Positions 21,120 to 30,000 of a stretch of DNA of 30,000 nucleotides are shown here, in pieces (position 1 is the first letter of the stretch; each line of letters starts with the position of its first letter). This DNA is from Theodoxus fluviatilis (Eukaryota > Mollusca > Gastropoda > Cycloneritida > Neritidae), in assembly GCA_034096865.1 (NCBI GenBank), contig JAWQFJ010026730.1:55001-85000 (forward strand). Reading direction: 5' to 3'. The notes beneath the pieces were generated by a model. It was not told where the DNA came from. It did not search any database and saw nothing but the letters and a program-made list of their open reading frames with translations. A program made the translations under genes and the position numbers.

Positions 21120-21830
21120 TTTCATGAATCTGACCTCTGTCTGCGGACCTTTGTTTCGCGTACATAATCAGCCACTTTCGAGATGTACAGTGAAAATGTT
21201 GTCGAGCTCTCATTTGCGCCTTGCTTTACGCCGACTGGACATTCGAATAACTCTGATAACATGGAGCCCCACCTGACACATGCTTGTACATTTGCATAAA
21301 TGGGATCATGTTAATGAATTTGGTCGATATTCCTACTTCCTCAAGGATCTGTCAAAGTAGCGTATGATTTACAGAGTCAAATGCTTTTCTGTGGTAAACA
21401 AAAACAGAATAAAGCTTTCCTCTCCCACCACCATAAACATGTTTGACCGCTATGGAATAAGTTGTAAAAATGTGATATATTGTTGAGTGGTCCCATCGAA
21501 ATTCCGCTTGTTCTGTACCATATTTATTGTTTCTTTCTGCCCATTTCTGGAGACGCCTGGTTAAAATTGAGGAAAATACTTTGCTCATTGTGCAAAGTAA
21601 GGATATACCTCTGCAGTTTAGGGGGTCTAGATTATCCCCTGCTTTGAAGATAGGTATCAACATGGCTTGGCTCCAGCTTTTGGGAAAATACTGTCTCACA
21701 TATAGAAGGGAATAGCTTAAGGAGAAGGGTAGCATTTGACTGCAAGCTATTTTGAGGTAGTCTCCAGGTATGTCATCTAACCCTGGTGACTTTTTGGTAC
21801 TGAGATTCCTTATTCCAAGAGAAACCTATT
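21120..21830 (-). pseudogene. LINE reverse transcriptase fragment (degenerate)
   Basis: On the minus strand the frame reads KSPGLDDIPGDYLK (near 21790), then FPKSWSQAMLIPIFKAGD, LNCRGISLLCTMSKVFSSIL, and KAFDSVNHTLL before a TGA at 21349-21351. These are the fingers and start of the palm of a non-LTR (APE-type LINE) reverse transcriptase. Motif A normally has an Asp two to three residues before the KAFD word; here that position reads Tyr, so catalysis would be lost. After the stop, similarity continues in a shifted frame: GVKQG and FSLYISKVADYV match the next RT block, near 21130-21210. The YADD block is absent. This is a dead, truncated copy; the exact clade (CR1, Jockey or a relative) cannot be settled by eye. 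Confidence 0.85.
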
Positions 21831-21916
21831 CTCTTGTAATTTTTATTTTGTGTTATATCAGGGGAAATCACCATAGTAGGTTTTGTACTTGTTGAAATAG
21901 GTTTCGGAAGTAGTTC

Positions 21917-21967
<51 letters not shown>

Positions 21968-22016
21968 CAGACAGAGACAGAGACAGAGAGAGAGACAGAG
22001 AGAGACAGAGAGAGAA
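21917..22016. repeat. (GA)n microsatellite
   Basis: GA repeat grading into GACAGA. Confidence 0.95.
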
Positions 22017-22126
22017 GAGGGAGATATAATAAGAGAGAGAGAGAGAGAGGGAAAGGCTTTTAAAGGCAAAAAAGAAAAGAATGGATGTTGTTAACAGTCT
22101 ATAGGCCGGAAAAAGATATTTCAGGC

Positions 22127-22128
<2 letters not shown>

Positions 22129-22202
<74 letters not shown>
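22129..22202. repeat. (GA)n microsatellite
   Basis: Pure GA array. Confidence 0.97.
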
Positions 22203-22205
<3 letters not shown>

Positions 22206-22532
22206 CAACAATGATGACGAAAACAATATCAATACAAATCAGACAATATTAACAGCAATGTAGGCCTATTACATCAACAAACTCAAACGAAAAGCATCAT
22301 GGTAGTTAGCTATCAGAATGACACATGTGCATGTGACGGCGTCAGGTAGAGAGTGTGTGTGACAAGGGCAAGTAAGCATTACGTGGCCAAACGGATATGG
22401 GAAGCGATGGGGCAGTGTGCCCTTTTAGGAAGACCAGGAAACGTGTGAAATGGAGACGGTGACTCCCCTGTACTTTGATCAGCCTGTCTACACCGGATAT
22501 CGGTCTTCCTTCCACTTTTCACTGCAGTCTAT

Positions 22533-22692
22533 GTTTCTGTGTCATATGGTTGCTGATCTTCATAAGTCTTGCCTTCCTCTGCTTGAGTGGATGCAGCCGA
22601 CATTGTGCTTGCAGATAAGCACGAGAACGCATCAACTTGCCTGCTGTGACAGAGGGGGCAAATCACATGACCCTGCTCGACAAAACAAGTGA
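22533..22692 (-). other. Exon-like segment, minus strand (tentative)
   Basis: After a plausible acceptor (TTTCACTTGTTTTGTCGAGCAG split as TTTCACTTGTTTTGTC then GAGCAG, near 22693) the minus strand is open for about 50 codons. It includes HVICPLCHSRQ and the acidic end TQAEEGKTYEDQQPYDTET before TAG. The composition resembles the cytoplasmic tail of a membrane protein. No family is recognised and no partner exon can be joined in frame. Confidence 0.25.
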
Positions 22693-22900
22693 AAGTTGCA
22701 AACACCCAACACAATTGTCATGCGTTAAGTCATACGTATTTTTTCGTGGCTTAACAAAATTAATATTTAAAAAACTCATTTGTGCTATGATTATGCTTTT
22801 TTCATGAATTAACATTTTTCTTAAATTTATAATATTTAGGCTTCAAGGTCTATGAGCCATTTTTATATTTTATTCTGGTTCTCTCATTTCAGTCGCATGT

Positions 22901-23017
22901 TTATACGTCATTCTTACGGAAGGACATCTTCCAACACTTGGAAAGCACGACCTTTTTTGCAGCTTCCTCCTCTTCAGACGGCGGGTCCTCCGTGATGTCC
23001 TGTTGTTGAACTTCGGC
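22901..23017 (-). other. Terminal-exon-like segment with nearby AATAAA (tentative)
   Basis: The minus strand is open for 38 codons ending TAA at 22903-22901, with EDPPSEEEEAAKKVVLSK then CWKMSFRKNDV. A polyadenylation word AATAAA lies about 27 nt downstream (22874-22869). A TTCC-GTAAGA word near the end could instead be a splice donor. The acidic-to-basic composition is protein-like, but there is no homology I recognise. Confidence 0.25.
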
Positions 23018-23037
23018 TCAAAGAAAAGAGCTTCTGT

Positions 23038-23186
<149 letters not shown>

Positions 23187-23189
23187 TAA

Positions 23190-23480
23190 CAAAGGAACGA
23201 GCAAACAAACAAGCCTTACTCAGCTTCAAATTTTCAGCTTTACTTGCCTTCCTCAGGAGTACACTGAAGGGTTTGACAATTCTAACTCCGGGTTTCCACG
23301 TCACACATGACGACATACGTGGGCGTGGCCTGTCACACTGTTCGACCGCGATTGGCGAATCGGGTTTGCTGATTGGCGCTCTGTCTGCCATTGTACATGA
23401 ACAGAGCCCTGAAGGTCAATCTCAAGAGCAAGCTGTACTTATACACGAGGCATGGGAGATGAGTAAAAAACAAGATGTAG
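23190..23480 (-). mobile_element. Probable 3' terminal region of the Penelope-like element
   Basis: This lies 300-600 bp downstream of the GIY-YIG open frame on the same strand. It contains CTCCTGAGGAAGGCAAG...GCTGAAAA (23257-23231 on minus), a CTGANGA...GAAA pairing reminiscent of the hammerhead-type motifs reported in Penelope-like terminal repeats. The stems I can draw are weak, so ribozyme activity is not claimed. There is no second copy in the window to prove a terminal repeat. Confidence 0.35.
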
Positions 23481-23575
23481 GCGGGGGGAAGGGGGGAAGG
23501 AAGGGGGTGGGGGGAGAGAAGGAGGGGGGGCGAGGGAGGGGGAAGCGGGAACGTGTGGAGGGGGAGTCATGCCAG
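23481..23575. repeat. G-rich purine tract
   Basis: GGGG-rich runs interrupted by A; G-quadruplex potential on the plus strand. Confidence 0.85.
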
Positions 23576-23784
23576 TAGGTCTACTCTCCACAAGAGGTCA
23601 GCTTCGCATACACTCATACCTATAGACATTCACACATCCATACCGGCATATCAGGTCTCACTCTCACTGATACCCACATTCACCCGTCTCCCTTCTCACA
23701 GGAGTACCACCATTCACAAGTGCCCTGCAGAGTCACACACAAAGTCAAAAGATCCACTGGGGAGGATCAAAAATGGAAGAACCA

Positions 23785-24789
23785 TTATGGCAACGTGTTC
23801 AATCCATTCGGTGTCAAAGTTGAGAGTTTGCCCATCCAGAAACGTTCCCGCCTGCGTCGTCCTTCAGTGCTGTCTGTGTAGGATTTCTCTATCGGCATGC
23901 ATCTGAGGTCTTGTAGTGTGTGGTTGGGTAGGGAGAAGTGTTCAGTAATGAGAGTGCAGGTGTTCTTGTTAGTGTTGATGTTCGAGCGATGCTGATAGAA
24001 GCGTTGTTTGAGTGAGTTGCTTGTTTCGCCGACATACTGTGTATGGTTACATCTAGTGCAATACAGGATGTATATGAGATTGGATGTCGTGCATGTGAGT
24101 TTGTGTCTGATGTGGAATGTTTCATTGGTCTGTTGGCTGGTGAATGTGCGGCCTTCCACAAGATGATACTGGCAGACGACGCAGCGGGAACTCTGGCATT
24201 TGTAGGAGCCAGGGTTGGCATCGACGGGAGTGGGAAGTACGGAGGGCATCAGCAGGGCCCGTAGGGAGCGGCTGTTTCTCTCCCCCAGAAGAGGTGGATC
24301 GGGCACAGCTTGTGCCATGCGTGGGCTGGTGTTGGTCATCGCCTGGTGGAGTTCTCCGACCCAGGAGCGCAAAGGAGGGTTGTTGGGGTTGTGGGTCACG
24401 ACAAAGGGGACCCGTTGGTTCTTCTTTTTGGACTTGTATAGCAAGCACTCTTGTCTGGACTTAGTGCTGACAATGGTCCTGGCCTTGGTGATGGTAGGAA
24501 GGTGGTGGCCTCGGGCTCTGAGCTGATTTTCCAGTTCATCACATCTCTGACGGAAGGTGTCGGGGCTGGAGCACAGTCGGCGTAGACGGAGGAAGAGGCT
24601 GTAGGGGAGGTTTCGGATGACGTGGCGAGGGTGGGAGGACAGACTGTGGAGGTATCCATGAACACATAATATATATCTATATATTTCTCTCTCTTTGTGT
24701 TTCTCTCTCTCTCTCTCTCTCAATCTTTGCCTACGTTCAAAGACAAAATTCGCACTATTCTCAGGCATCATCATATGACAGTTTTCCAC
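23785..24789 (-). CDS. Penelope-like element polyprotein, 5'-truncated C-terminal part with GIY-YIG endonuclease
   Basis: A 334-codon open frame. Residues 1-45 are partly encoded by a GA/TA microsatellite (RERERE) and are unlikely to be native; similarity starts at about residue 46 (24654). Residues 48-75 (HSLSSHPRHVI, LPYSLFLRLRRLCSS) and 90-100 match the thumb region that ends Penelope-like reverse transcriptases. C198, C203 and C206 form a Cys cluster. Residues 237-271 hold the GIY-YIG endonuclease: LIYILYC, YVGET, then R263 and HRSNI. The end, RFWMGKLSTLTPNGLN, is the usual C-terminus. The reverse transcriptase catalytic palm is missing, so the copy cannot move by itself, although the remaining frame is undamaged. 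In a full element the enzyme nicks DNA and primes reverse transcription. Confidence 0.9.
   Translation of the reverse strand: MENCHMMMPENSANFVFERRQRLREREREKHKEREIYRYILCVHGYLHSLSSHPRHVIRNLPYSLFLRLRRLCSSPDTFRQRCDELENQLRARGHHLPTITKARTIVSTKSRQECLLYKSKKKNQRVPFVVTHNPNNPPLRSWVGELHQAMTNTSPRMAQAVPDPPLLGERNSRSLRALLMPSVLPTPVDANPGSYKCQSSRCVVCQYHLVEGRTFTSQQTNETFHIRHKLTCTTSNLIYILYCTRCNHTQYVGETSNSLKQRFYQHRSNINTNKNTCTLITEHFSLPNHTLQDLRCMPIEKSYTDSTEGRRRRERFWMGKLSTLTPNGLNTLP
24664..24722. repeat. TA/CT microsatellite at the truncation point of the Penelope-like element
   Basis: ATATATATCTATATATTTCTCTC... lies exactly where protein similarity stops, consistent with a 5'-truncated insertion or a break inside simple repeats. 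Confidence 0.8.
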
Positions 24790-25130
24790 GCTTTCATCTG
24801 ACGTCTAGACAGAGGAACGGCTAAGTGTGTATCCTACATTGTCCATTCTTCACATATGCTTACTTCAGGCCACCCCTGGCTGAACTATTGGAGGGGTTCC
24901 GGCTGATTGGGGGTGGGAGAGTAGGGGAGGGAGTGTACATCAAGAGGCTTTGGCCTACATGTATGTTATTTGTTTTTAACATTTGGATGTTTAGAAAATT
25001 GTTTTTTATGTATATGTCATTGTAGTTACTTCAAGTTCCATATTTAAATTTTGTTTCTCTGGTACACTATCTACCCATTTTAGTATGTTTAAGAGATTGT
25101 ACATGTATAATTCTTGCGATAATTATACTG
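24790..25130. other. Gene-free stretch
   Basis: AT-rich towards the right; no feature recognised. Confidence 0.5.
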
Positions 25131-25133
25131 ACT

Positions 25134-25246
25134 CTCTCTCTCTCCCTCCCTCCCTCCGCCTCCCCTATCCCTCTCTCTCCCACCCACCCACCCTCTTACT
25201 CTCATTCTCTCTTCCCTTCCTCCCCTTTCCCCCAGCTCCCCCCCCC

Positions 25247-25311
<65 letters not shown>
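25134..25311. repeat. (CT)n/(CCCT)n low-complexity tract
   Basis: Pyrimidine-only run ending in a pure CT array. Confidence 0.95.
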
Positions 25312-25314
<3 letters not shown>

Positions 25315-25412
25315 CACATTTGAATATTTTGCCTCAATGGCTGAATGTAAGAAAGGCACTACTGCCTAATTCACTACCCTTGTAAAATAAAGTTCGTTCG
25401 TTCGTTCGTTTT
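25312..25412 (+). mobile_element. Possible LINE 3' end with (GTTC)n tail
   Basis: A short unique segment ends GTAAAATAAAGTTCGTTCGTTCG. The AATAAA word is at 25386-25391, directly followed by four TTCG units. LINEs of several clades end in such short tandem repeats. There is no coding sequence attached; the body would have been lost or replaced by the CT tract. Confidence 0.35.
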
Positions 25413-25472
25413 CTCTCTCTCTCTATCTCACTCTCTCTCTGTCTCTCTCTCTGTCTCTCTCTCTGTCTCTCC

Positions 25473-25520
<48 letters not shown>
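25413..25520. repeat. (CT)n microsatellite
   Basis: CT array with CTGT interruptions. Confidence 0.95.
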
Positions 25521-25523
<3 letters not shown>

Positions 25524-25853
25524 AGACTTAATTTATGTTACCACTGGGTGATTTTGTTATTATCTAGAACCTTTACGAGGGGGGGATGTGCAAGTTAGCA
25601 ATGTCAGTCAATCAGTATAAATGTTCACTTACTTAATTAAGGTTGTCAAATTCACCACATTCGAAATTTTTTTGGGGAGGTTTTCAGGGAAGCAAAGCAG
25701 TGATTCACATATTAACCCTAACTAGAAACATATTTATTATTGTAAGCAGGAGAAAAACCAAATATTCAAGATTTGACCAGATGCATAATACAGGTGTTTC
25801 AAATAGAAAAATATAGCGCAAAACTCGGCATGACCATTGAACATTTTAAGACA
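25521..25853. other. Gene-free stretch before the tandem duplication
   Basis: AT-rich, stops in all frames, nothing recognised. Confidence 0.5.
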
Positions 25854-26040
25854 GAATGGAACAATTTTATATAATGACTTAAAATTCTGTACATGACATT
25901 GACTTGTATTGGAAATGCAACGACACAATTCGGCGCTGTGAAATCCCCATCACTCCATCTCGTCCAGCATCAGATGCCCTTACATTTCCAATTTCGCATA
26001 CCTTTCATATACACCCCTTCCCTCCCCTCCCCTCCCCCCT

Positions 26041-26235
<195 letters not shown>

Positions 26236-26779
26236 CGCGAGTGGCGTCGGCCAAGGCGGACGTGTCTTGGTGAGCTCCGCTGTATGGACAAATCGGCTGA
26301 GATAGTTATCCTCGGATCGGTGCTCTGAGCCCTTATCTGTGCAAGGAAGCACTGTGCCCACTTCTGTGCAACGGACCTTATGACTAAATATGTAAGTTTT
26401 CTCGTCCATGCTCACAATTTGTGAAATTCGACCTTGTTTTCCTCTCGGAATCGCGTTGTGGGTTGGCAGATTGGACTGCAGAGACTGCTCTGGCTGTTCA
26501 GCTGAACGCGGTCCTGAGTTATGACAATGTATGCAACACAACCCAAAAGTTCTTGGTGGAAGTTCGAGTTTTATTTAATTGTGTCTGATTCATACCTTGT
26601 GATTCGCAGTGTGAAAAACAACTCATGAGCTTCTAATTCATTATTCTTCGAATGACGTGACGTACTTTCAGTGCTATTGGTATGAGCCAGGAATCCAAGG
26701 ATCCGATAGTACGACAGCTTATATTCTAATCTGAAATCCTTCTAACCTCTCATCTCATGAATCCTATTCACGCTCGATA

Positions 26780-27253
26780 ATGGGAATCGAACTAGACGTA
26801 TATCGAGCTCGAATTGGAATTCACTACGGACGTGTATGTGGTCGTCACGGCCGCACGTGCAGAGCAAGAAGCTGCGACGCATGGGAAGTGCCCAATGAGT
26901 TTGTTTCAGAGCAGCCCTACAAACGGACGAGCGCTCAGTTGTCACAAGGCCGAGCCAGGGCTATTACGCTCATAACGGCTATGTACGTGCTCCTGATTTT
27001 AATGTGCACCATACAACACAAGTCTGTAAATAAACGCCTTGATTTCACAACGCGGCTACTGCTGGCAGGGGACATCTCCCAGAACCCAGGCCCTCTCTAT
27101 GGCGAAAACCACGCCCTTCCAACTTCTAACGCATTGCCGAGAATGTCTGCCGATACACGGTGGAATGAATTAGCTGGTCTCCATGATCACTTTAGGCACG
27201 TGCAAAACATGTCGGAATGGGCTGTAGACTATGCGTGCAGGATTTGGCTTTAA
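26780..27253 (+). CDS. 2A-bearing N-terminal open frame, unit 1 (putative retrotransposon ORF1)
   Basis: 157 codons from ATG to TAA. Residues 61-79 (AITLITAMYVLLILMCTIQ) are a hydrophobic, membrane-like stretch. Residues 93-105 (RLLLAGDISQNPGP, with G97, D98, N102, P103, G104, P105) match the 2A ribosome-skipping signature D-x-x-x-N-P-G-P, preceded by the usual leucine run; the common Glu before x-N is Ser here. 2A modules at the start of ORFs are known from APE-type non-LTR retrotransposons of invertebrates. After TAA the same frame stays open until the duplication joint (SQEQERVLRAYCYELKRQ...). The start is chosen as the only ATG upstream in frame. The product identity is inferred; a host gene with a 2A module is the alternative. 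Confidence 0.6.
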   Translation: MGIELDVYRARIGIHYGRVCGRHGRTCRARSCDAWEVPNEFVSEQPYKRTSAQLSQGRARAITLITAMYVLLILMCTIQHKSVNKRLDFTTRLLLAGDISQNPGPLYGENHALPTSNALPRMSADTRWNELAGLHDHFRHVQNMSEWAVDYACRIWL

Positions 27254-27564
27254 TCGCAAGAACAGGAGAGGGTTTTGAGAGCCTACTGCTACGAACTAAA
27301 GAGACAAATAAACACCCTGCAGTACGAAAACGCTGTACTTGAGAACAGATTTAAGCACCTGTATGAATGGAACAATTTTATATGATGAATTAATATACTG
27401 TACATTACATTGACTTGTATTGGAAATGCAACTCGACACAATTCGGCGCTGTGAAATCCCCATCACTCCATCCCGTCCAGCATTACTAACATTCCTTCTT
27501 CAACATCAGATGCCCTTACATTTCCAATTTCGCATACCCTTCATATACACCCCTTCCCTCCCCT

Positions 27565-27762
<198 letters not shown>

Positions 27763-28397
27763 CTCGCGAGTGGCGTCGGCCAAGGCGGACGTGTCCTGGT
27801 GAGCTCCGCTGTATGGACAAATCGGCTGAGATAGTTATCCTCGGATCGGTGCTCTGAGCCCTTATCTGTGCAAGGAAGCACTGTACCCACTTCTGTGCAA
27901 CGGACCTTATGACTAAATATGTAAGTTTTCTCGTCCATGCTCACAATTTGTGAAATTCGACCTTGTTTTCCTCTCGGAATCGCGTTGTGGGTTGGCAGAT
28001 TGGACTGCAGAGACTGCTCTGGCTATTCAGCTGAACGCGGTCCTGAGTTATGACAATGTATGCAACACAACCCAAAAGTTCTTGGTGAAAGTTCGAGTTT
28101 TATTTAATAGTGTCTGATTCATACCTTGTGATGTGTGAAAAACAACTCATGAGCTTCTAATTCATATTTCTTCGAATGACGTGAAGTACTTTCAGTGCTA
28201 TTGGTATGAGCCATGAATCCAAGGATCCGATAGTACGACAGAATGCTTATGTAGGGAAACTTTTGATATTTGTCGGTTTAGATCTAACTGTAGTTTATTT
28301 ACATATAATCTAATCTGAAATCCTTCTAACGTTTCATCTCATGAATCCTATTCACGATCGATAATGGGAATCGAGCTGGACGTATATCGAGCTCGAG

Positions 28398-28841
28398 TTG
28401 CAATTCACTACGGACGTGTATGTGGTCGTCACGGCTGCACTTGCAGAGCAAGAAGCTGCGACGCATGGGGAAGTGCCAAATGAGTTTGTTTCAGAGCAGC
28501 CCTACAAACGGACTGGCGTTCAGTTGTCACAAGGCCGAGCCAGGGCTGTTACGCTCATAACGGCTATGTACGTGCTCCTGATTTTAATGTGCACCATACA
28601 ACACAAGTCTGTAAATAAACACCTTCATGATTTCACAACGCGGCTACTGCTGGCAGGGGACATCTCCCAGAAGCCAGGCCCTCTCTATGGCGAAAACCAC
28701 GCCCTTCCAACTTCTAACGCATTGCCGAGAATGTCTGCCGATACACGGTGGAATGAATTAGCTGGTCTCCATGATCACTTTAGGCACGTGCAAAACATGT
28801 CGGAATGGGCTGTAGACTATGCGTGCAGGATTTGGCTTTAA
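28398..28841 (+). pseudogene. 2A-bearing N-terminal open frame, unit 2 (damaged copy)
   Basis: Same protein as the unit 1 frame from VPNEFVSEQPYKRT onward, but the front is altered. The ATG at 28364-28366 (equivalent to the unit 1 start) is thrown out of frame by one extra G in the GGGG run at 28467-28470. No ATG precedes the frame; the open stretch would need a TTG start. The 2A core reads GDISQKPGP (28656-28682), with Asn replaced by Lys at a position essential in known 2A peptides, so skipping should fail. The TAA at 28839-28841 is shared with unit 1. Confidence 0.6.
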
Positions 28842-30000
28842 TCGCAAGAACAGGAGAGGGTTTTGAGAGCCTACTGCTACGAACTAAAGAGACAAATAAA
28901 CACCCTGCAGTACGAAAACGCTGTACTTGAGAACAGATTTAACCACCTGTATTGTGAGGTCCAAAATCTAAGGGAATTAGCTGGATCGCGTGCAAATGTG
29001 TCGGCATTCCCTCCGGAATGCGATGGTGCCTCTGTCCGTGAAATGTCCGACAAGGCGTGGCATCGTAGCAGATATCAGCAGGACCGGAATGATAGCAGGA
29101 GGCCAAGGAACAGACAGCGCAGAAACCGGGGACGGCCTGGACGTGGACAGAGAATTCTCGTTCCAGTTCCTGTGATCGGTGGTCTCGACCAAAGCCAGCC
29201 TAGCGGCACTTTTGATCGAGCCTTTGCCGACGACAACAATAACGCCGCCAGCCCTGGGTGTTTTTGGTTTTCGGAAAATGAGACGAGCCCAAGCACCGAG
29301 ACTCCTCCTCCTCCTCCTCCTCCTCCTCCTCCTCCTCCTCCTCCTCCTCCTCCTCCTCCTCCTCCTCCTCCTCCTCCTCCTCCTCCTCCTCCTCCTCCTC
29401 CTCCTCCTCCTCCTCCCTCTCTCCTCCTCCTCCTCCTCCTCCTCCTCCTCCTCCTCCTCCTCCTCCTTCTCTTCCTCCTCCTCCTCCTCCTCCTCCTCCT
29501 CCTCCTCCTCCTCCTCCTCCTCCTCCTCCTCCTCCTCCTCCTCCTCCTCCTCCTCCTCCTCCCTCCTCCTCCTCCTTCTCCTTCCTCCTCCTCCTCCTCC
29601 TCCTCCTCCTCTTCCTCCTCCTTCTCCTCCCTCCTCCTCCTCCCTCCTCCTCCTCCCTTCTCCTCTTCCTCCTCCTCCTCCCTCCTTATCCTCCCTCCTC
29701 CTCCTCCTTCTCCTTCCTCCTCCTCCTCCTCCTCCTCCTCCTCTTCCTCCTCCTTCTCCTCCCTCCTTCCCTCCTCCCTCCTCCTCCTCCCTTCTCCTCT
29801 TCCCTCCTCCTCCTCCCTCCTTCTCCTCCCTCCTCCTCTCCTCCCTCCTCCTCCTCCTCCTTTCTCCTCCTCCTCCTCCTCCTCCTCCTCCCTCCTCCTC
29901 CTCCCTCCTCCTCCTCCCTCCTTCTCCTCCTCCTCCTTCTCCTCCTCCTCCTCCTCCTCCTCCTCCTCCTCCTCCTCCTCCTTCTCCTCCTCCTCCCTCC
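28842..30000 (+). CDS. Open frame after TAA: coiled-coil-like, Arg-rich, then proline/serine tract (runs off window)
   Basis: In frame with the preceding 2A segment, no stop occurs from 28842 to the window end. About 45 residues are coiled-coil-like (ELKRQINTLQYENAVLENRF with leucines and asparagines at heptad-like spacing). A Cys/Pro linker, an arginine-rich segment RRPRNRQRRNRGRPGRGQR (about 29098-29154) and an Asp/Asn-rich segment ADDNNNAASPG follow, then STETPPPP enters the CCT tract. A coiled coil followed by a basic nucleic-acid-binding part fits a LINE ORF1 protein or Gag-like product; this is inference. The first in-frame ATG is near 29043. C/T-only sequence cannot encode stops, so openness beyond 29303 is no evidence for coding. 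Confidence 0.5.
29303..30000. repeat. (CCT)n tract, about 700 bp to the window edge
   Basis: CCT units with scattered CTT, CCCT and CTCT interruptions and some larger repeated sub-blocks (for example CTTCTCCTTCCTCC near 29575 and 29707). A polypurine-polypyrimidine mirror tract of this length could form triplex (H-DNA). Confidence 0.97.

Overview
This window looks like intergenic or intronic DNA from a large animal nuclear genome. The basis is kilobases of di-, tri- and tetranucleotide repeats, miniature transposons with target-site duplications, a tRNA-headed SINE-like repeat, decayed non-LTR and Penelope-like retroelements, and no complete host gene. A lophotrochozoan, probably a mollusc, is my best guess. 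It rests on general repeat character, for example AAGGGAGG(T/C)AACTCT at two sites, and I could not test it.

Layout. 1-525 is a (TG/CG)n tract followed by a C-run cluster. 1250-4000 holds two copies of an inverted-repeat element (short 1250-1379, long 3265-3992), one copy of a repeat carrying a TGACGTCA palindrome (1472-1735), the first of three miniature transposons with 9-bp target-site duplications (2007-2470) and a tRNA-like SINE head (2677-2745). 4040-12100 carries six copies of a roughly 165-bp SINE-like repeat, a duplicated (TCA)n array, a MITE with 57-bp terminal inverted repeats (8783-9128), the second TGACGTCA repeat, and long stretches where I recognise nothing. 12100-15400 is mostly CA/TG arrays. 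15405-19588 holds two inverted copies of a transposon with 28-nt termini and repeated subterminal motifs, separated by the third 9-bp-TSD element. 20095-21016 holds another 9-bp-TSD element and a hAT-like MITE full of G-runs. 21120-24790 contains two dead or truncated retroelements on the minus strand: a LINE reverse transcriptase fragment and the C-terminal part of a Penelope-like polyprotein with a GIY-YIG endonuclease. Microsatellites and two exon-like scraps lie between them.

The most interesting block is 25854-30000. A segment of about 1.5 kb is tandemly duplicated. Each copy encodes a hydrophobic stretch followed by a 2A-like ribosome-skipping motif (GDISQNPGP in copy 1, GDISQKPGP in copy 2). 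In copy 2 the same frame continues past a TAA into a coiled-coil-like segment, an arginine-rich segment and a roughly 700-bp CCT tract that stays open to the window edge. This resembles the 5' part of a non-LTR retrotransposon whose first ORF starts with a 2A module; that identity is inferred. Apart from the two retroelement remnants and this block, I see no coding gene I would defend.
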